Of a stretch of 32,898 bases of DNA, positions 7,024 to 14,832 are shown piece after piece. The notes beneath the pieces were generated by a model, which saw only the letters and a program-made list of their open reading frames with translations, was not told the DNA's origin and searched no databases. The position numbers and the translations under genes are program-made. Source of the stretch: Acidimicrobiia bacterium (GTDB lineage Bacteria > Actinomycetota > Acidimicrobiia > Spongiisociales > UBA5794); NCBI GenBank assembly GCA_029287195.1, contig JARFRN010000253.1, positions 1-32,898 of the forward strand. Reading direction: 5' to 3'. Position 1 is the first letter of the stretch, and every line of letters starts with the position of its first letter.

Positions 7024-9293
7024 ATCTCAGCCAGCACCGCATCCAAGGTCGCAAGCAGCACATCGGCGTGTTGCTCCTCGAAAACCAGCGGCGGTCGAAT
7101 CTTCAGGACATTGGCGTCCGGCCCGGTGCGCCCGATGAGTATTCCTCGCCGCCGCATCTCGTTTTGAATCTGCCCGGCTATTCGAGGTTCAGGCCCGCTT
7201 CGACCTACCTCGACACCGAGGAATAGCCCCGGACCGCGGATGTCCGAGATGACCTCATAGCGGGTCACCAGGTTGTTCAACCTGCCCCGCAAATAGGTGC
7301 CGATGAGCTCGGCCTGCTCGGGCAACCGCCGCTTCTCCATGACATCCAGCACTGCGCTACCTACGGCCGCCGACACCGGATTGCCGGCGAAGGTCGAGAA
7401 GTAGTAGCCGGTGCGAGCGAATTCCTCGGCGATTTCGGCCGTTGTCACTACGGCAGCGAGCGGATGACCGTTGCCCATCGGCTTACCGAGGGTAACGATA
7501 TCCGGTACAACGCCATGACCAACGAAACCCCACATTCGGGGCCCCACCCGGCCGAAGCCAGCTTGGATCTCATCGGCAATACAGAGCCCGCCTACCCGAT
7601 GCACCGTCTCGTAGATAGAGGCGAGGTAGCCCGCCCCGGGCTCCACGATGCCGTCACTGGAGAAGACTGTGTCGCAGGCAAACGCTGCAAGGTGCTCGCC
7701 TGATTGGTCGAGGCGGGCGATGGCGGCCGCGACGGCGTCAGCGGCCTGCTTGCCATCGAGCAACGGCGAGATGGTCGCCACCCAGCTCTCCAGACTGTCG
7801 ACTCCCAATTCCTCCGGTGATGTCGCCATGGTGAGGTAGGTCGAGCCGTGGTAGGCGTTGTTGGTGACGATCATGCCGCGCCTTTTGGTAATGGTCCGCG
7901 CCATACGCCAGGCAAGATCGTTGGCTTCGCTCCCCGAATTCGCAAAGAAGACCACGTCGAGGGGCTCAGGGAACATCCCGGCAAGCCGCTCGGCGTAGCG
8001 GATGACTTCGTCGACGAGATACCTGGTGTTGGTATTCAGTCGAGCTGCCTGGGCGGAGAGCGCTCTCACGACCTCCGGGTTGCCGTGACCCACCTGCGCC
8101 ACGTTGTTGTATGCGTCGAGGTAGCGCATGCCCGCGCCATCTGTCAGCCAGACACCTTCGCCGGAAACGATGTTCAAGGGCTCGTCGTAGCTGAGCCTCA
8201 TTCCAGGGCCCATCCGTGTTCGCCGTCTCCGCAGCAGACCTTCCAGATCGGGAACCGGAGCAATCGGGGTTGCGCACTCAGTTCGCAACTGCTCGCGCAG
8301 TCCGTAGAGGTCCAGAGCAACCAACCGTTGCAGGGCATCCCACACCGGCGAAGCATGGATGAGGATGTACTCCCGATTGGCCGGATGGAGCACAGCCCTC
8401 CAGGCGGATATCAGCAGTGATTGCACCAGGCGGGTGATCGCAAGTTCCGCCACCAGCGTGGCCTCATCAGGATCAAGCAGTGAAACCGTGTGATAGGCAG
8501 TGGCGGCCGCGACGAGAGCATTACCGGGGTCTTCGGATCCGAGGCATTGGTATGCGGCCGCAATGGCAACCTCTGCAACTCGCGGCGCCAGGCTCATGTC
8601 ACCGAAGTCGACTATGCCGGTGAGGTCGTCCGGGTTGGCAGCATCGACGATGAGGTTTGCCGGGTTGATATCACCGTGAATCGCTTGCTGGGGCAGAACG
8701 TCCAACCGTGGCTTGATGGCGCTTTCAAAGTGGCGCAACCAGGTTTCGATCACCGGCTGCTGGTGCGGCGCCAGATAGCGGACATGGGTTCGCAGTTCCA
8801 GGACGCGACCCATGTTCCACAGCAGCGGTCTGCTCAGCTGTGGGTGAAAGAATGAAGCCAGCGCCTGATCGAGTCGTGCGAGGTGCCGCATGACGCCCCT
8901 GCGCAGAGCCGCGGTGTAGCCGAGCGCATCTGCATTGCTCCCCGGCAGGAAGCTGGTGGCGCGCACTCTCAACTGAGTGTTCCCAACCGTGGCATCCCCA
9001 ACCAGATGCCCAAGTCGCGTGAGCACCGGTTCCGGCACTGGGATCGTCGGATCCCATCTGCGCACATGGCGCAGCGCCAACTGTTGCATCTCGAGCGCCG
9101 CCATCGGCTCGGCGGGATTGGCGACCTTGAGGTTGATTGACCGATCATCGGTGTCGACCCGGAAATTGCAGTCGCGCTCGCCGGCAAGGGAAGTGACCGC
9201 GCCTGCGATCCCGTAGACGGTGGAGAGAATCGCGACCACTTGCTCGACGGTCACCTCAGGCGCGGGGATGCGAAGCAACTCTGCGGAGTCCAT
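7020..9293 (-). CDS. Kinase/phospholyase fusion: APH-type kinase + class-III PLP enzyme
   Basis: A 757-residue fusion. Residues 1-335 form an APH-like kinase with HGDINPAN (H206, D208, N213) and DFGD (229-232). Residues 365-757 form a class-III aminotransferase-fold PLP enzyme with NSGSEAND, ADEIQAGFGR (573-) and the PLP lysine K604 in TLGKPMGNGHP. The GKPMGNGHP signature matches human phosphoethanolamine and phosphohydroxylysine phospholyases. The natural partner of the latter is hydroxylysine kinase, an APH protein. The simplest reading is that one polypeptide phosphorylates an amino alcohol and then cleaves the phosphate-ester product. The substrate (hydroxylysine, ethanolamine or other) cannot be fixed. 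Its ATG has TAGGGT 7 nt upstream. Confidence 0.8.
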   Translation of the reverse strand: MDSAELLRIPAPEVTVEQVVAILSTVYGIAGAVTSLAGERDCNFRVDTDDRSINLKVANPAEPMAALEMQQLALRHVRRWDPTIPVPEPVLTRLGHLVGDATVGNTQLRVRATSFLPGSNADALGYTAALRRGVMRHLARLDQALASFFHPQLSRPLLWNMGRVLELRTHVRYLAPHQQPVIETWLRHFESAIKPRLDVLPQQAIHGDINPANLIVDAANPDDLTGIVDFGDMSLAPRVAEVAIAAAYQCLGSEDPGNALVAAATAYHTVSLLDPDEATLVAELAITRLVQSLLISAWRAVLHPANREYILIHASPVWDALQRLVALDLYGLREQLRTECATPIAPVPDLEGLLRRRRTRMGPGMRLSYDEPLNIVSGEGVWLTDGAGMRYLDAYNNVAQVGHGNPEVVRALSAQAARLNTNTRYLVDEVIRYAERLAGMFPEPLDVVFFANSGSEANDLAWRMARTITKRRGMIVTNNAYHGSTYLTMATSPEELGVDSLESWVATISPLLDGKQAADAVAAAIARLDQSGEHLAAFACDTVFSSDGIVEPGAGYLASIYETVHRVGGLCIADEIQAGFGRVGPRMWGFVGHGVVPDIVTLGKPMGNGHPLAAVVTTAEIAEEFARTGYYFSTFAGNPVSAAVGSAVLDVMEKRRLPEQAELIGTYLRGRLNNLVTRYEVISDIRGPGLFLGVEVGRSGPEPRIAGQIQNEMRRRGILIGRTGPDANVLKIRPPLVFEEQHADVLLATLDAVLAEI

Positions 9294-9300
9294 TACTGCG

Positions 9301-9306
9301 ACCCTA
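9301..9306 (-). promoter_or_regulatory. -10 box TAGGGT of the kinase/phospholyase gene
   Basis: On the minus strand TAGGGT is followed by CGCAGTA and the ATG, a 7-nt spacing. No ribosome-binding site is seen, which fits a leaderless transcript. Confidence 0.5.
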
Positions 9307-9444
9307 GCCGGGCGCTCGAATCAGCCTTCGCCGAGTACCGGCTCCCGGATCTCGACAACGTCGTAGGCCGTGAGAACAAGATCGGTGCGATACAGAAGGA
9401 GGCGGCGGTGGTGATCGTCTCAGCACCTCCCTCGCTAGGGGCGG

Positions 9445-9470
9445 GCTGTTCTCAATTCGAGAAGAACAGC
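9445..9470 (-). terminator. Hairpin at the end of the tail-anchored protein gene
   Basis: GCTGTTCT (9445-9452) pairs with AGAACAGC (9463-9470) across a 10-nt loop that includes the stop codon. No U-tract is visible. It may weakly separate the two minus-strand genes. Confidence 0.35.
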
Positions 9471-10507
9471 ATCCAGACGACGGCGGCGACGGCCATGATC
9501 GCGATCAATATCGCAAAGACCGGGAATGACCTCGAGTGCTTGGGTCGCATCCTCTCTAGATCCTGCAGTGCCGCGTGTGCCGCCTCCAGCCGCTGCTCCT
9601 CCCCGGCCGAACGCTTCGATTGCGGAGTCGCCGGTACGGTTGGAGGCGCAGCCGGGGGCGCCGCTGGCCTTGCCTCCGAGGACGTTGGTGGCTGCATCAT
9701 GGCCGGCGCTTCAGGCTGTGATTGCGGCTGGCCTGCCCCATCGCGCCGGGGGCGCGTCGCTGCCAGGTCGGCCTCACGACTGCTGAAGGGTGTCTTCTCC
9801 GGTGCAAGCCCGGCAAACGGCAGCCTGCCCTCGGGTTCGGAAGACGGCGGAGCGGCAACTTCCCCGGTGGCAGCAGGTGACGGAGCGGCGACCTCCGCTG
9901 CGGCAACAGGCGGCGGAGCGGCGACCTCCGCTGCGGCAACAGGTGACGGAGCGGCAACTCCCCCGGTGGCAGCAGGTGACGGAGCGGCGACCTCCGCTGC
10001 GGCAACAGGTGACGGAGCGGCAACCTCCGCTGCGGCAACAGGCGGCGGAGCAACAACCTCCGCTGCGGCAACAGGTGACGGTTCTGCGGGACCCACCTGT
10101 GCCGCCTCCGTCGGCACCGGCGCTTCTTCGATCGCGGAGGTGCCGACCACCAATGGCGGAGGGGGAGGTGGAGGCGGGGGCGCTGCCGGAGCAACCTCGT
10201 CTGGAGTGAGGATGCGAGCGCGTAACTCCTCGCCAACAGAGCGGGGCGGCTCCGGCGGGGGTTCCCGCTGGTCGCTGGGAAGAGGAGCACGGGGCGATCT
10301 GACCTCGGCGCTGATCTTTTCCTTCAGCTGAGCGAGATCCGCGCGGTTGGCAGACAACTCGTCGAACAGGCGATTACGCGTTTCCTCATCCTGCGCAGCG
10401 CGCAGCAGAGCCCAGAGATCGTGCTGCCTTTCGGTCAGCGCAACCAATCGGGCTACATCGTCGCCGCTGTCGGCGACCGGCGCACCGCTGAGTTGGTCCA
10501 CGGCCAC
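9452..10507 (-). CDS. Pro/Ala-rich tail-anchored protein with 11-residue repeats
   Basis: No family was recognised. The 351 residues show an N-terminal charged helix likely to form a coiled coil (about 20-68), then a long disordered Pro/Ala-rich region. That region includes nine consecutive prolines near 110-118 and seven 11-residue repeats (144-220) of the type PVAAAEVAAPS. Two of the seven units have ATG in place of AAA. A second low-complexity stretch follows, and the protein ends with a single hydrophobic segment (FPVFAILIAIMAVAAVVWML) before FFSN, so it is tail-anchored with the long region in the cytoplasm. The start is GTG at 10507 or 10501; the latter has GAAGGG upstream. It is upstream of the kinase/phospholyase gene on the same strand. 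Confidence 0.7.
   Translation of the reverse strand: MAVDQLSGAPVADSGDDVARLVALTERQHDLWALLRAAQDEETRNRLFDELSANRADLAQLKEKISAEVRSPRAPLPSDQREPPPEPPRSVGEELRARILTPDEVAPAAPPPPPPPPPLVVGTSAIEEAPVPTEAAQVGPAEPSPVAAAEVVAPPPVAAAEVAAPSPVAAAEVAAPSPAATGGVAAPSPVAAAEVAAPPPVAAAEVAAPSPAATGEVAAPPSSEPEGRLPFAGLAPEKTPFSSREADLAATRPRRDGAGQPQSQPEAPAMMQPPTSSEARPAAPPAAPPTVPATPQSKRSAGEEQRLEAAHAALQDLERMRPKHSRSFPVFAILIAIMAVAAVVWMLFFSN
9848..10078 (-). repeat. 33-bp tandem repeat, seven copies
   Basis: Exactly 231 bp encode seven 11-residue units. At the DNA level the copies are almost identical (for example GGCGACCTCCGCTGCGGC recurs), and a higher-order three-unit pattern is visible. Long open frames on the opposite strand here are by-products of the repeat. 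Confidence 0.85.
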
Positions 10508-10906
10508 CCCTTCAGATATCAGGCCTGTGGCATGCGCTAGTTATCGGCCGATATGGCGGATTTCTGAAACGCGGATCCATTGTGCTTCCGGACAGCCTTG
10601 TTGCCGGAGCTGCGCTGATTGTAAGTTCCCCACAACCAAAGCTCACTTCACGGTGACCGCGGACAAAGCAGTCGTTCGCATCACCGAAGCCTCGTTTGAA
10701 CATGGAAGTCAACTAGTGCGACCCCTGGGATTCTGTCGAATAGGCGCGCAATAGCCGGTGGTTTCGGCAGATGCTGAAGCTGCAGGATCGAATGCCGAAC
10801 GCTCGGCGCTCATCGAGGGAAGCGGCGAATTGCTCGCAGGCGGCCGGCTTGTGCGGTTGGTTGTCATCAACAGGCGGGTAGGCGGCGCCAACCGCGATAT
10901 GTTCCG
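10508..10906. other. 400-nt region without a confident gene
   Basis: This stretch between the tail-anchored protein gene and DUF1801 holds the presumed promoter of the former. A perfect palindrome TATCGGCCGATA is at 10542-10553, about 35-45 nt upstream of the gene start. No RNA gene is evident. A 65-codon minus-strand frame (10713-10910) touches the DUF1801 stop; it is listed separately with low confidence. Confidence 0.5.
10542..10553. promoter_or_regulatory. Perfect 12-bp palindrome TATCGGCCGATA
   Basis: A self-complementary dodecamer 35 nt upstream of the GTG at 10507. It could be an operator for that gene. No regulator gene lies next to it. Confidence 0.3.
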
Positions 10907-10910
10907 TCAT
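10713..10910 (-). CDS. Possible 65-residue hypothetical protein
   Basis: This open frame begins with an ATG that overlaps the DUF1801 stop by 4 nt (ATGA), an arrangement typical of coupled genes. The product (MTEHIAVGAAYPPVDDNQ...) matches no family I know, its codon third-position GC is only moderate, and the stretch could equally be a shadow. It has no membrane segment and contains four cysteines. Confidence 0.2.
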   Translation of the reverse strand: MTEHIAVGAAYPPVDDNQPHKPAACEQFAASLDERRAFGIRSCSFSICRNHRLLRAYSTESQGSH

Positions 10911-11347
10911 GAACGCGCTCGATTACTCAGCGCAATGAACTCGTCGACCGAGTACTCGGCGACCGCCTCGCCGATGAGGTCCAAAGGGAGCTCGTCGAGA
11001 CTCCGGAATCGCACGCAGGACTGGCCCATGTCCATTCGCTTGCCGGTTGCTTCGTAGGCGGCCTGGAATTTGCTCCGGCTCACTTCGTCGGCGTAGACGC
11101 CGGTCAGGTAGACGGCCATATGGTTCTTCTGCGAAGCCAACGCTGCCATCATCAGCGGTTTCTTGTTGTAAGTGTCGGGGTAACGGCTCGAGGGCACCTG
11201 GTAGGTGATCATCCCCCAGTTCATCACCTCCTCGAAGCCCTCGGGCAGGTTGTGGAGGATGACTTCGCGCACCGCTTCGATCGCTACGAGACGATCGCCG
11301 GGTAGCTCGGACAGATACTGTTCGACTGTTGCCGCGTTGGATCTCAT
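10907..11347 (-). CDS. DUF1801 (YdhG-like) protein
   Basis: A 146-residue protein of the DUF1801 family, with the marks VEQYLSELP near the start, EAVREVILHNLPEGFEEVMNWGMITYQVP in the first half, and PLMMAALASQKNHMAVYLTG in the centre. The C-terminal part has the RFRSLDELPLDLIGEAVAE block. These are small cytosolic proteins of unknown biochemical role with a YdhG-like fold. On its strand TAGTGT lies 6 nt before the ATG, the leaderless pattern. It diverges from the CDP-alcohol phosphatidyltransferase gene with 92 bp between starts. Confidence 0.85.
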   Translation of the reverse strand: MRSNAATVEQYLSELPGDRLVAIEAVREVILHNLPEGFEEVMNWGMITYQVPSSRYPDTYNKKPLMMAALASQKNHMAVYLTGVYADEVSRSKFQAAYEATGKRMDMGQSCVRFRSLDELPLDLIGEAVAEYSVDEFIALSNRARS

Positions 11348-11353
11348 GGGACG

Positions 11354-11359
11354 ACACTA
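11354..11359 (-). promoter_or_regulatory. -10 box TAGTGT of the DUF1801 gene
   Basis: On the minus strand, TAGTGT is followed by CGTCCC and the ATG at 11347 (6-nt spacing) with no Shine-Dalgarno, the leaderless layout. Confidence 0.5.
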
Positions 11360-11427
11360 TCGCGCGCTGTCTGGCAGTGGGGCGAAGCATCCGCCGGGTC
11401 CTGCCGCAGTGGCTCCTACCCCACCGC

Positions 11428-11433
11428 TACGCT
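11428..11433 (+). promoter_or_regulatory. -10 box TACGCT of the CDP-alcohol phosphatidyltransferase gene
   Basis: TACGCT is 6 nt before the ATG at 11440 and no ribosome site is visible. The placement supports this start over in-frame upstream ones. Confidence 0.5.
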
Positions 11434-11439
11434 TGTGGT

Positions 11440-11985
11440 ATGGCCGCCGACACCCGGCGAATCGGTCTAGTTGCCGATGCCGTGACCGCCCTGCGGGCCC
11501 TTGTAGCCGCCCCACTGTTCTGGTTTGCGGCGATCGAGCGCTTCGATGTTGCCGCCGGACTCCTGGCACTCGCCTGGTGGAGCGACCTGCTCGACGGGCG
11601 CCTTGCTCGGAGATCGACATCACCGACTCGACTAGGTACCTGGGATCTGACTGTGGACACCATCGTCGGGGTTGCGCTGCTCGCCGGCCTGGTCGGCAGC
11701 GGGGTGGTTGCCTTCCTGCCGTGGGGCCTCGTTGGTGTTGCACTGCTACTGGGCTTTGCCATATGGCGCAATCCCTCGCTCGGTATGCTCCTTCAGGCGG
11801 AAGCGTATGCCTTGTTTCTCGCCGAGGTATGGACGGGGGAACCGGCCTGGATGCTGGTACTGACTGCTTCCATCGGAGGCATCCTCATCGCCGACTTCCA
11901 CCGATTCGCCAGCTTCGTGCTACCCACCTTCTTCGCCGGAATCAGGAGCAAAGCCGACCCAGAACGAATCGTCGAGGCCGACTAG
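11440..11985 (+). CDS. CDP-alcohol phosphatidyltransferase family membrane protein
   Basis: A 181-residue multi-spanning protein with the family signature beginning D49-LLDG-RLAR (D49, D52, G53, A56, R57), then G66, D69 and D73. The canonical pattern has three residues between G and the third Asp; here there are two, a one-residue contraction. All four aspartates that bind metal and the CDP group are kept, so activity is plausible. Such enzymes transfer the phosphatidyl or phosphoalcohol group to make phospholipids; the substrate alcohol cannot be told. About five hydrophobic helices follow, and the start was set at ATG 11440 because a -10 box precedes it. It diverges from DUF1801. Confidence 0.75.
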   Translation: MAADTRRIGLVADAVTALRALVAAPLFWFAAIERFDVAAGLLALAWWSDLLDGRLARRSTSPTRLGTWDLTVDTIVGVALLAGLVGSGVVAFLPWGLVGVALLLGFAIWRNPSLGMLLQAEAYALFLAEVWTGEPAWMLVLTASIGGILIADFHRFASFVLPTFFAGIRSKADPERIVEAD

Positions 11986-12123
11986 GCCCGCCGACCATGT
12001 GACTTGATGACCTGCAACACGAGTCCTGCGACGCGGTCGGCAGTGTCATCCATCGGAATAATCGTCACCGAAAGCAGGGTTGAAGGCCTAGCCTGCCGAT
12101 TTGCACGCAAGGAATCTCTAACA

Positions 12124-13140
12124 ATGTCGCACCCCATTCTCCAAACAGTTGAACTCTCGGTCCCCTGGACCGGTCTCGATCCGTTCATCATGACCGTGCA
12201 CCATGTCGACGACTATCCGGCGGGCAACGAAAAGCTCGGCCCGGTGGCGTCGCTCGACGGGCGCCGGATCGGCTCCGACTTCTCGTACAAAGACGGTTGG
12301 AGCATGTACCACGGCAATGTGGTCCCCGGTTTTCCACAGCATCCCCATCGCGGTTTCGAGACCGTGACCGTGGTACGCCGCGGTTATGTCGATCATTCCG
12401 ACTCGCTGGGGGCGACCGCCCGCTACGGCGGCGGTGACGTCCAGTGGCTGACCACCGGATCGGGCATCATGCATGCCGAGATGTTCCCGCTGATCCGGGA
12501 GGACGGCCCCAACCCGCTGGAACTGTTCCAGATCTGGCTCAACCTGCCGCCCGAGTCCAAGATGGTTCCCGCATACTTCGGGATGTTGTGGAGCGAGGAC
12601 ATTCCCACCATCGGTAGCCCCGGGGTGACCGTAGACGTCATGGCCGGTGAGATCGACGGAATCAAGGCTCCTCCGGCAAACCCCGACTCCTGGGCATCGC
12701 GTCCGGACTCGCATCTCGGCATTTGGCTGGTGCGTCTCGAAGACGGCGCCGGCTGGGAGCTGCCCAAGGCTCCGGCCGATGTCAACCGGATGCTGCACTT
12801 CGTCGCCGGCGACGACGTACGGATTGGGGGGACGACGGTCAAAGACGGTATCGGTGTCCAGACCCGGCCCGATACAACGACGATCGTAGAAAACCACGGG
12901 TCTCCTGCCGAGTTCCTCCTGCTGCAGGGTCAGCCTATCGGGGCACCGGTCTTCCAGATGGGTCCGTTCGTCATGAACACTCCCGAACAACTCCGCCAGG
13001 CGTTCGACGACTACAACCGCACCCAGTTCGGCGGCTGGCCGTGGTCGACGCGCAGCCCGGTGCACGCTCGCACCGATGGACGTTTTGCGCTGCACGCCGA
13101 CGGCAAGGTGGAGCACCGGGAGATGCAGAAGACCGGGTAG
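12124..13140 (+). CDS. Pirin family protein
   Basis: A 338-residue bicupin of the pirin family. The metal-binding motif is visible as HPHRGFETVT with GSGIMHAEMF downstream, giving the HxH/E/H set of pirins, which hold Fe(II). Some pirins oxidise quercetin-like flavonols, others act as regulators; the sequence does not say which. Preferred start is ATG 12124, with AAGGA upstream; frames upstream to 12004 lack pirin similarity. TAGCCT about 30 nt upstream may be a -10 box. No strong operon partner; the META lipoprotein follows 34 nt downstream on the same strand and may be co-transcribed. Confidence 0.9.
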   Translation: MSHPILQTVELSVPWTGLDPFIMTVHHVDDYPAGNEKLGPVASLDGRRIGSDFSYKDGWSMYHGNVVPGFPQHPHRGFETVTVVRRGYVDHSDSLGATARYGGGDVQWLTTGSGIMHAEMFPLIREDGPNPLELFQIWLNLPPESKMVPAYFGMLWSEDIPTIGSPGVTVDVMAGEIDGIKAPPANPDSWASRPDSHLGIWLVRLEDGAGWELPKAPADVNRMLHFVAGDDVRIGGTTVKDGIGVQTRPDTTTIVENHGSPAEFLLLQGQPIGAPVFQMGPFVMNTPEQLRQAFDDYNRTQFGGWPWSTRSPVHARTDGRFALHADGKVEHREMQKTG

Positions 13141-13159
13141 GAACCCGCCCCTGCCGGGC

Positions 13160-13165
13160 TAGCGT
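13160..13165 (+). promoter_or_regulatory. -10 box TAGCGT before the META lipoprotein gene
   Basis: TAGCGT lies 9 nt before the ATG at 13175, so the transcript leader would be only a few nucleotides. No Shine-Dalgarno is seen. Confidence 0.4.
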
Positions 13166-13174
13166 CAGAACAAC

Positions 13175-13927
13175 ATGAGAAAGACAGTTGCTCTGCTTGT
13201 GTTCGTGTTGTTCGCTGCCGCCTGCGGTGACGGAGACGCCGCCCGACCAACCGCGGAATTGCCCCGACCTGAGGGCGACTGGCAGCTGGTCGACGGGGTC
13301 AGCACGTCTGCGGATTTCCCGATCACTATGTCCATTACCGGTACTGAGGTGTCGGGACGCGCCGCCTGCAATTCCTACTCCGGCACCTTGGTGGTCAACG
13401 GCTCTGCGGTGGAGTTCGGCGAGATGGGTTGGACTGAGATGGCGTGTGAACCCGCCGTGATGGCGGCCGAGAGCGCCTTTCTGTCCGCCCTTGAATCCGC
13501 ACAGACCTTCGAATACTCAGGCGATCGCCTGGTCGTACAGGGCGAGGGGGCAGACCTGACGTTCGACCCTGTCGCGCCGGTGCCTACGGCCGGACTACTC
13601 GACACCACATGGATCCTTGAGACCCTGATCGAGGGAGAAACCGCAACGACCGTCGGCGGCGAGCCGGCCGGCCTGTTGTTGGCAGCCGATGGAACCCTCA
13701 CTGCGTCGACCGGGTGCCGTGCTCTCACGGGACGCTGGCTGGAAGGCGGCGGCGTCATCATCGTCCCAGAACTGGCGGCGGACGGTGAATGCCCCGACGA
13801 ATTGTGGAAACAGGACTCACTGGTGGTGACCGTGATCGGCGACGAGTTCCGCGCCGAGATCGACGGTGATCTGTTGACCCTCTCGTCGATGGGCGGCGAC
13901 GGGTTGGTATTTCGAGCTGAGAGCTAG
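13175..13927 (+). CDS. META-domain lipoprotein (HslJ-like), duplicated domain
   Basis: A 250-residue lipoprotein: an N-terminal basic start, a hydrophobic core and the lipobox AAAC (Cys17) followed by an acidic linker. Two META-like halves follow. The first has GDWQLVDG, VSGRAACNSYSG and MAC in the order seen in HslJ-type domains; the second repeats LLDTTWILETL, LTASTGCRALTGRW and the final acidic-hydrophobic block. Family members are periplasmic or surface proteins with a beta-barrel-like fold, some linked to heat-shock and novobiocin resistance in E. coli (HslJ). A role at the cell surface is inferred. It follows pirin on the same strand. Confidence 0.8.
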   Translation: MRKTVALLVFVLFAAACGDGDAARPTAELPRPEGDWQLVDGVSTSADFPITMSITGTEVSGRAACNSYSGTLVVNGSAVEFGEMGWTEMACEPAVMAAESAFLSALESAQTFEYSGDRLVVQGEGADLTFDPVAPVPTAGLLDTTWILETLIEGETATTVGGEPAGLLLAADGTLTASTGCRALTGRWLEGGGVIIVPELAADGECPDELWKQDSLVVTVIGDEFRAEIDGDLLTLSSMGGDGLVFRAES

Positions 13928-14028
13928 TCGACAAACCCCCTGGTGCCGGAGTTGTGTGGCGTATATGTTCGAAGGCAGGCCCCTCGTCACGGCTCGGGGG
14001 GTGAAAGCCCACGCAACGGGAGGTGGCA

Positions 14029-14607
14029 ATGACGAAGAAGATCCTGATGCTGGTTGGTGACTTCGTTGAGGACTACGAGGTGATGGTGCCGTTCCAGGCG
14101 CTGCTTGCAGTCGGTCACGAGGTGCATGCCGTCTGTCCCGACAAGAAGGCGGGGGAAACGGTGCGCACCGCTATCCACGACTTCGAGGGAGACCAGACGT
14201 ACAGCGAGAAGCCCGGGCACAACTTTGCGCTGAACGCTACTTTCGACGAGATCGACGAGACCGGATACGACGCACTGGTGATCCCCGGGGGGCGGGCCCC
14301 TGAGTACATCCGGCTCAATGATCGCGTCCTGGAGATGACGAGGCACTTCGCGGATACGAACAAGCCGATCGCAGCGATTTGTCACGGACCACAGTTGCTG
14401 GCCGCCGCCGGCGTGCTCGGCGGCAGGGAATGCGCCGCCTATCCGGCAGTCGGCCCGACGGTTACCGGCGTCGGTGGCATATACAAGGACATACCGGTCG
14501 ACGAAGCCCACACCGAAGGGAACCTGGTATCGGCACCGGCGTGGCCGGCCCACCCGGCGTGGATATCGCAGTTCCTCGATCTGCTCGGCACCAAGATCAT
14601 GCACTGA
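14029..14607 (+). CDS. DJ-1/PfpI family protein
   Basis: A 192-residue DJ-1/PfpI-like protein with the nucleophile elbow [10 protein letters not shown], where the cysteine is the catalytic residue, preceded by [14 protein letters not shown]. Family roles include protease, glyoxalase or deglycase-type activity and protection against oxidative stress. The ATG at 14029 is chosen over the GTG at 14023 because GGGAGG lies 6 nt upstream of it. A strong 12-bp hairpin (14617-14649) follows the stop codon. Confidence 0.9.
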   Translation: MTKKILMLVGDFVEDYEVMVPFQALLAVGHEVHAVCPDKKAGETVRTAIHDFEGDQTYSEKPGHNFALNATFDEIDETGYDALVIPGGRAPEYIRLNDRVLEMTRHFADTNKPIAAICHGPQLLAAAGVLGGRECAAYPAVGPTVTGVGGIYKDIPVDEAHTEGNLVSAPAWPAHPAWISQFLDLLGTKIMH

Positions 14608-14608
14608 C

Positions 14609-14788
14609 ATGCGGCCGCGTCGGTCGGAAGTGTTTCATCCGACCGACGCACGCCGTCCATGGGGTCATGCAGCAGCAGGGGGCAAACGGTGGTCGCTTCG
14701 CCGGTTGCTGCCGCCCGACGTGGAGATGATCGAGTGTTGGGTCATCGCGGGTTCGCAACTCGTCCGCCGGGACCACGGAACCAACTAG
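14609..14788 (+). CDS. Possible 59-residue hypothetical ORF
   Basis: An ATG one base after the PfpI stop opens a frame ending at TAG 14788 (ends ...IAGSQLVRRDHGTN). It matches no known family. A strong hairpin lies inside it, which argues for a terminator rather than a gene. Kept only as a note. Confidence 0.15.
   Translation: MRPRRSEVFHPTDARRPWGHAAAGGKRWSLRRLLPPDVEMIECWVIAGSQLVRRDHGTN
14617..14649 (+). terminator. Strong 12-bp hairpin after the PfpI gene
   Basis: GCGTCGGTCGGA (14617-14628) pairs perfectly with TCCGACCGACGC (14638-14649) around a 9-nt loop, 10 nt after the stop codon. There is no U-tract, but the stem is exceptionally stable. It is the strongest terminator candidate between the PfpI gene and the downstream hairpin. 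Confidence 0.6.
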
Positions 14789-14802
14789 GCATTCGCTGCT
14801 GT

Positions 14803-14832
14803 CGTTGGGCGCTCCTGTCGGAGCGTTCAACG
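14803..14832. terminator. 13-bp hairpin at the end of the M15 lipoprotein gene
   Basis: CGTTGGGCGCTCC (14803-14815) pairs with GGAGCGTTCAACG (14820-14832), with two G-U wobbles and a TGTC loop. It overlaps the stop codon of the minus-strand gene and would work on either strand. Confidence 0.5.

Noticed and set aside
9240-10331. Long plus-strand open frame (363 residues) opposite the tail-anchored protein
   Set aside because: It is generated by the 33-bp repeat read on the other strand. Its product is low-complexity Gly/Ala/Thr with no motif, and the minus frame has a coiled coil and a C-terminal membrane helix.
13928-14028. Possible riboswitch between META lipoprotein and PfpI genes
   Set aside because: The GGGTGAAAGCCC-like stem suggested a structured leader, but no known riboswitch core could be built from the sequence.
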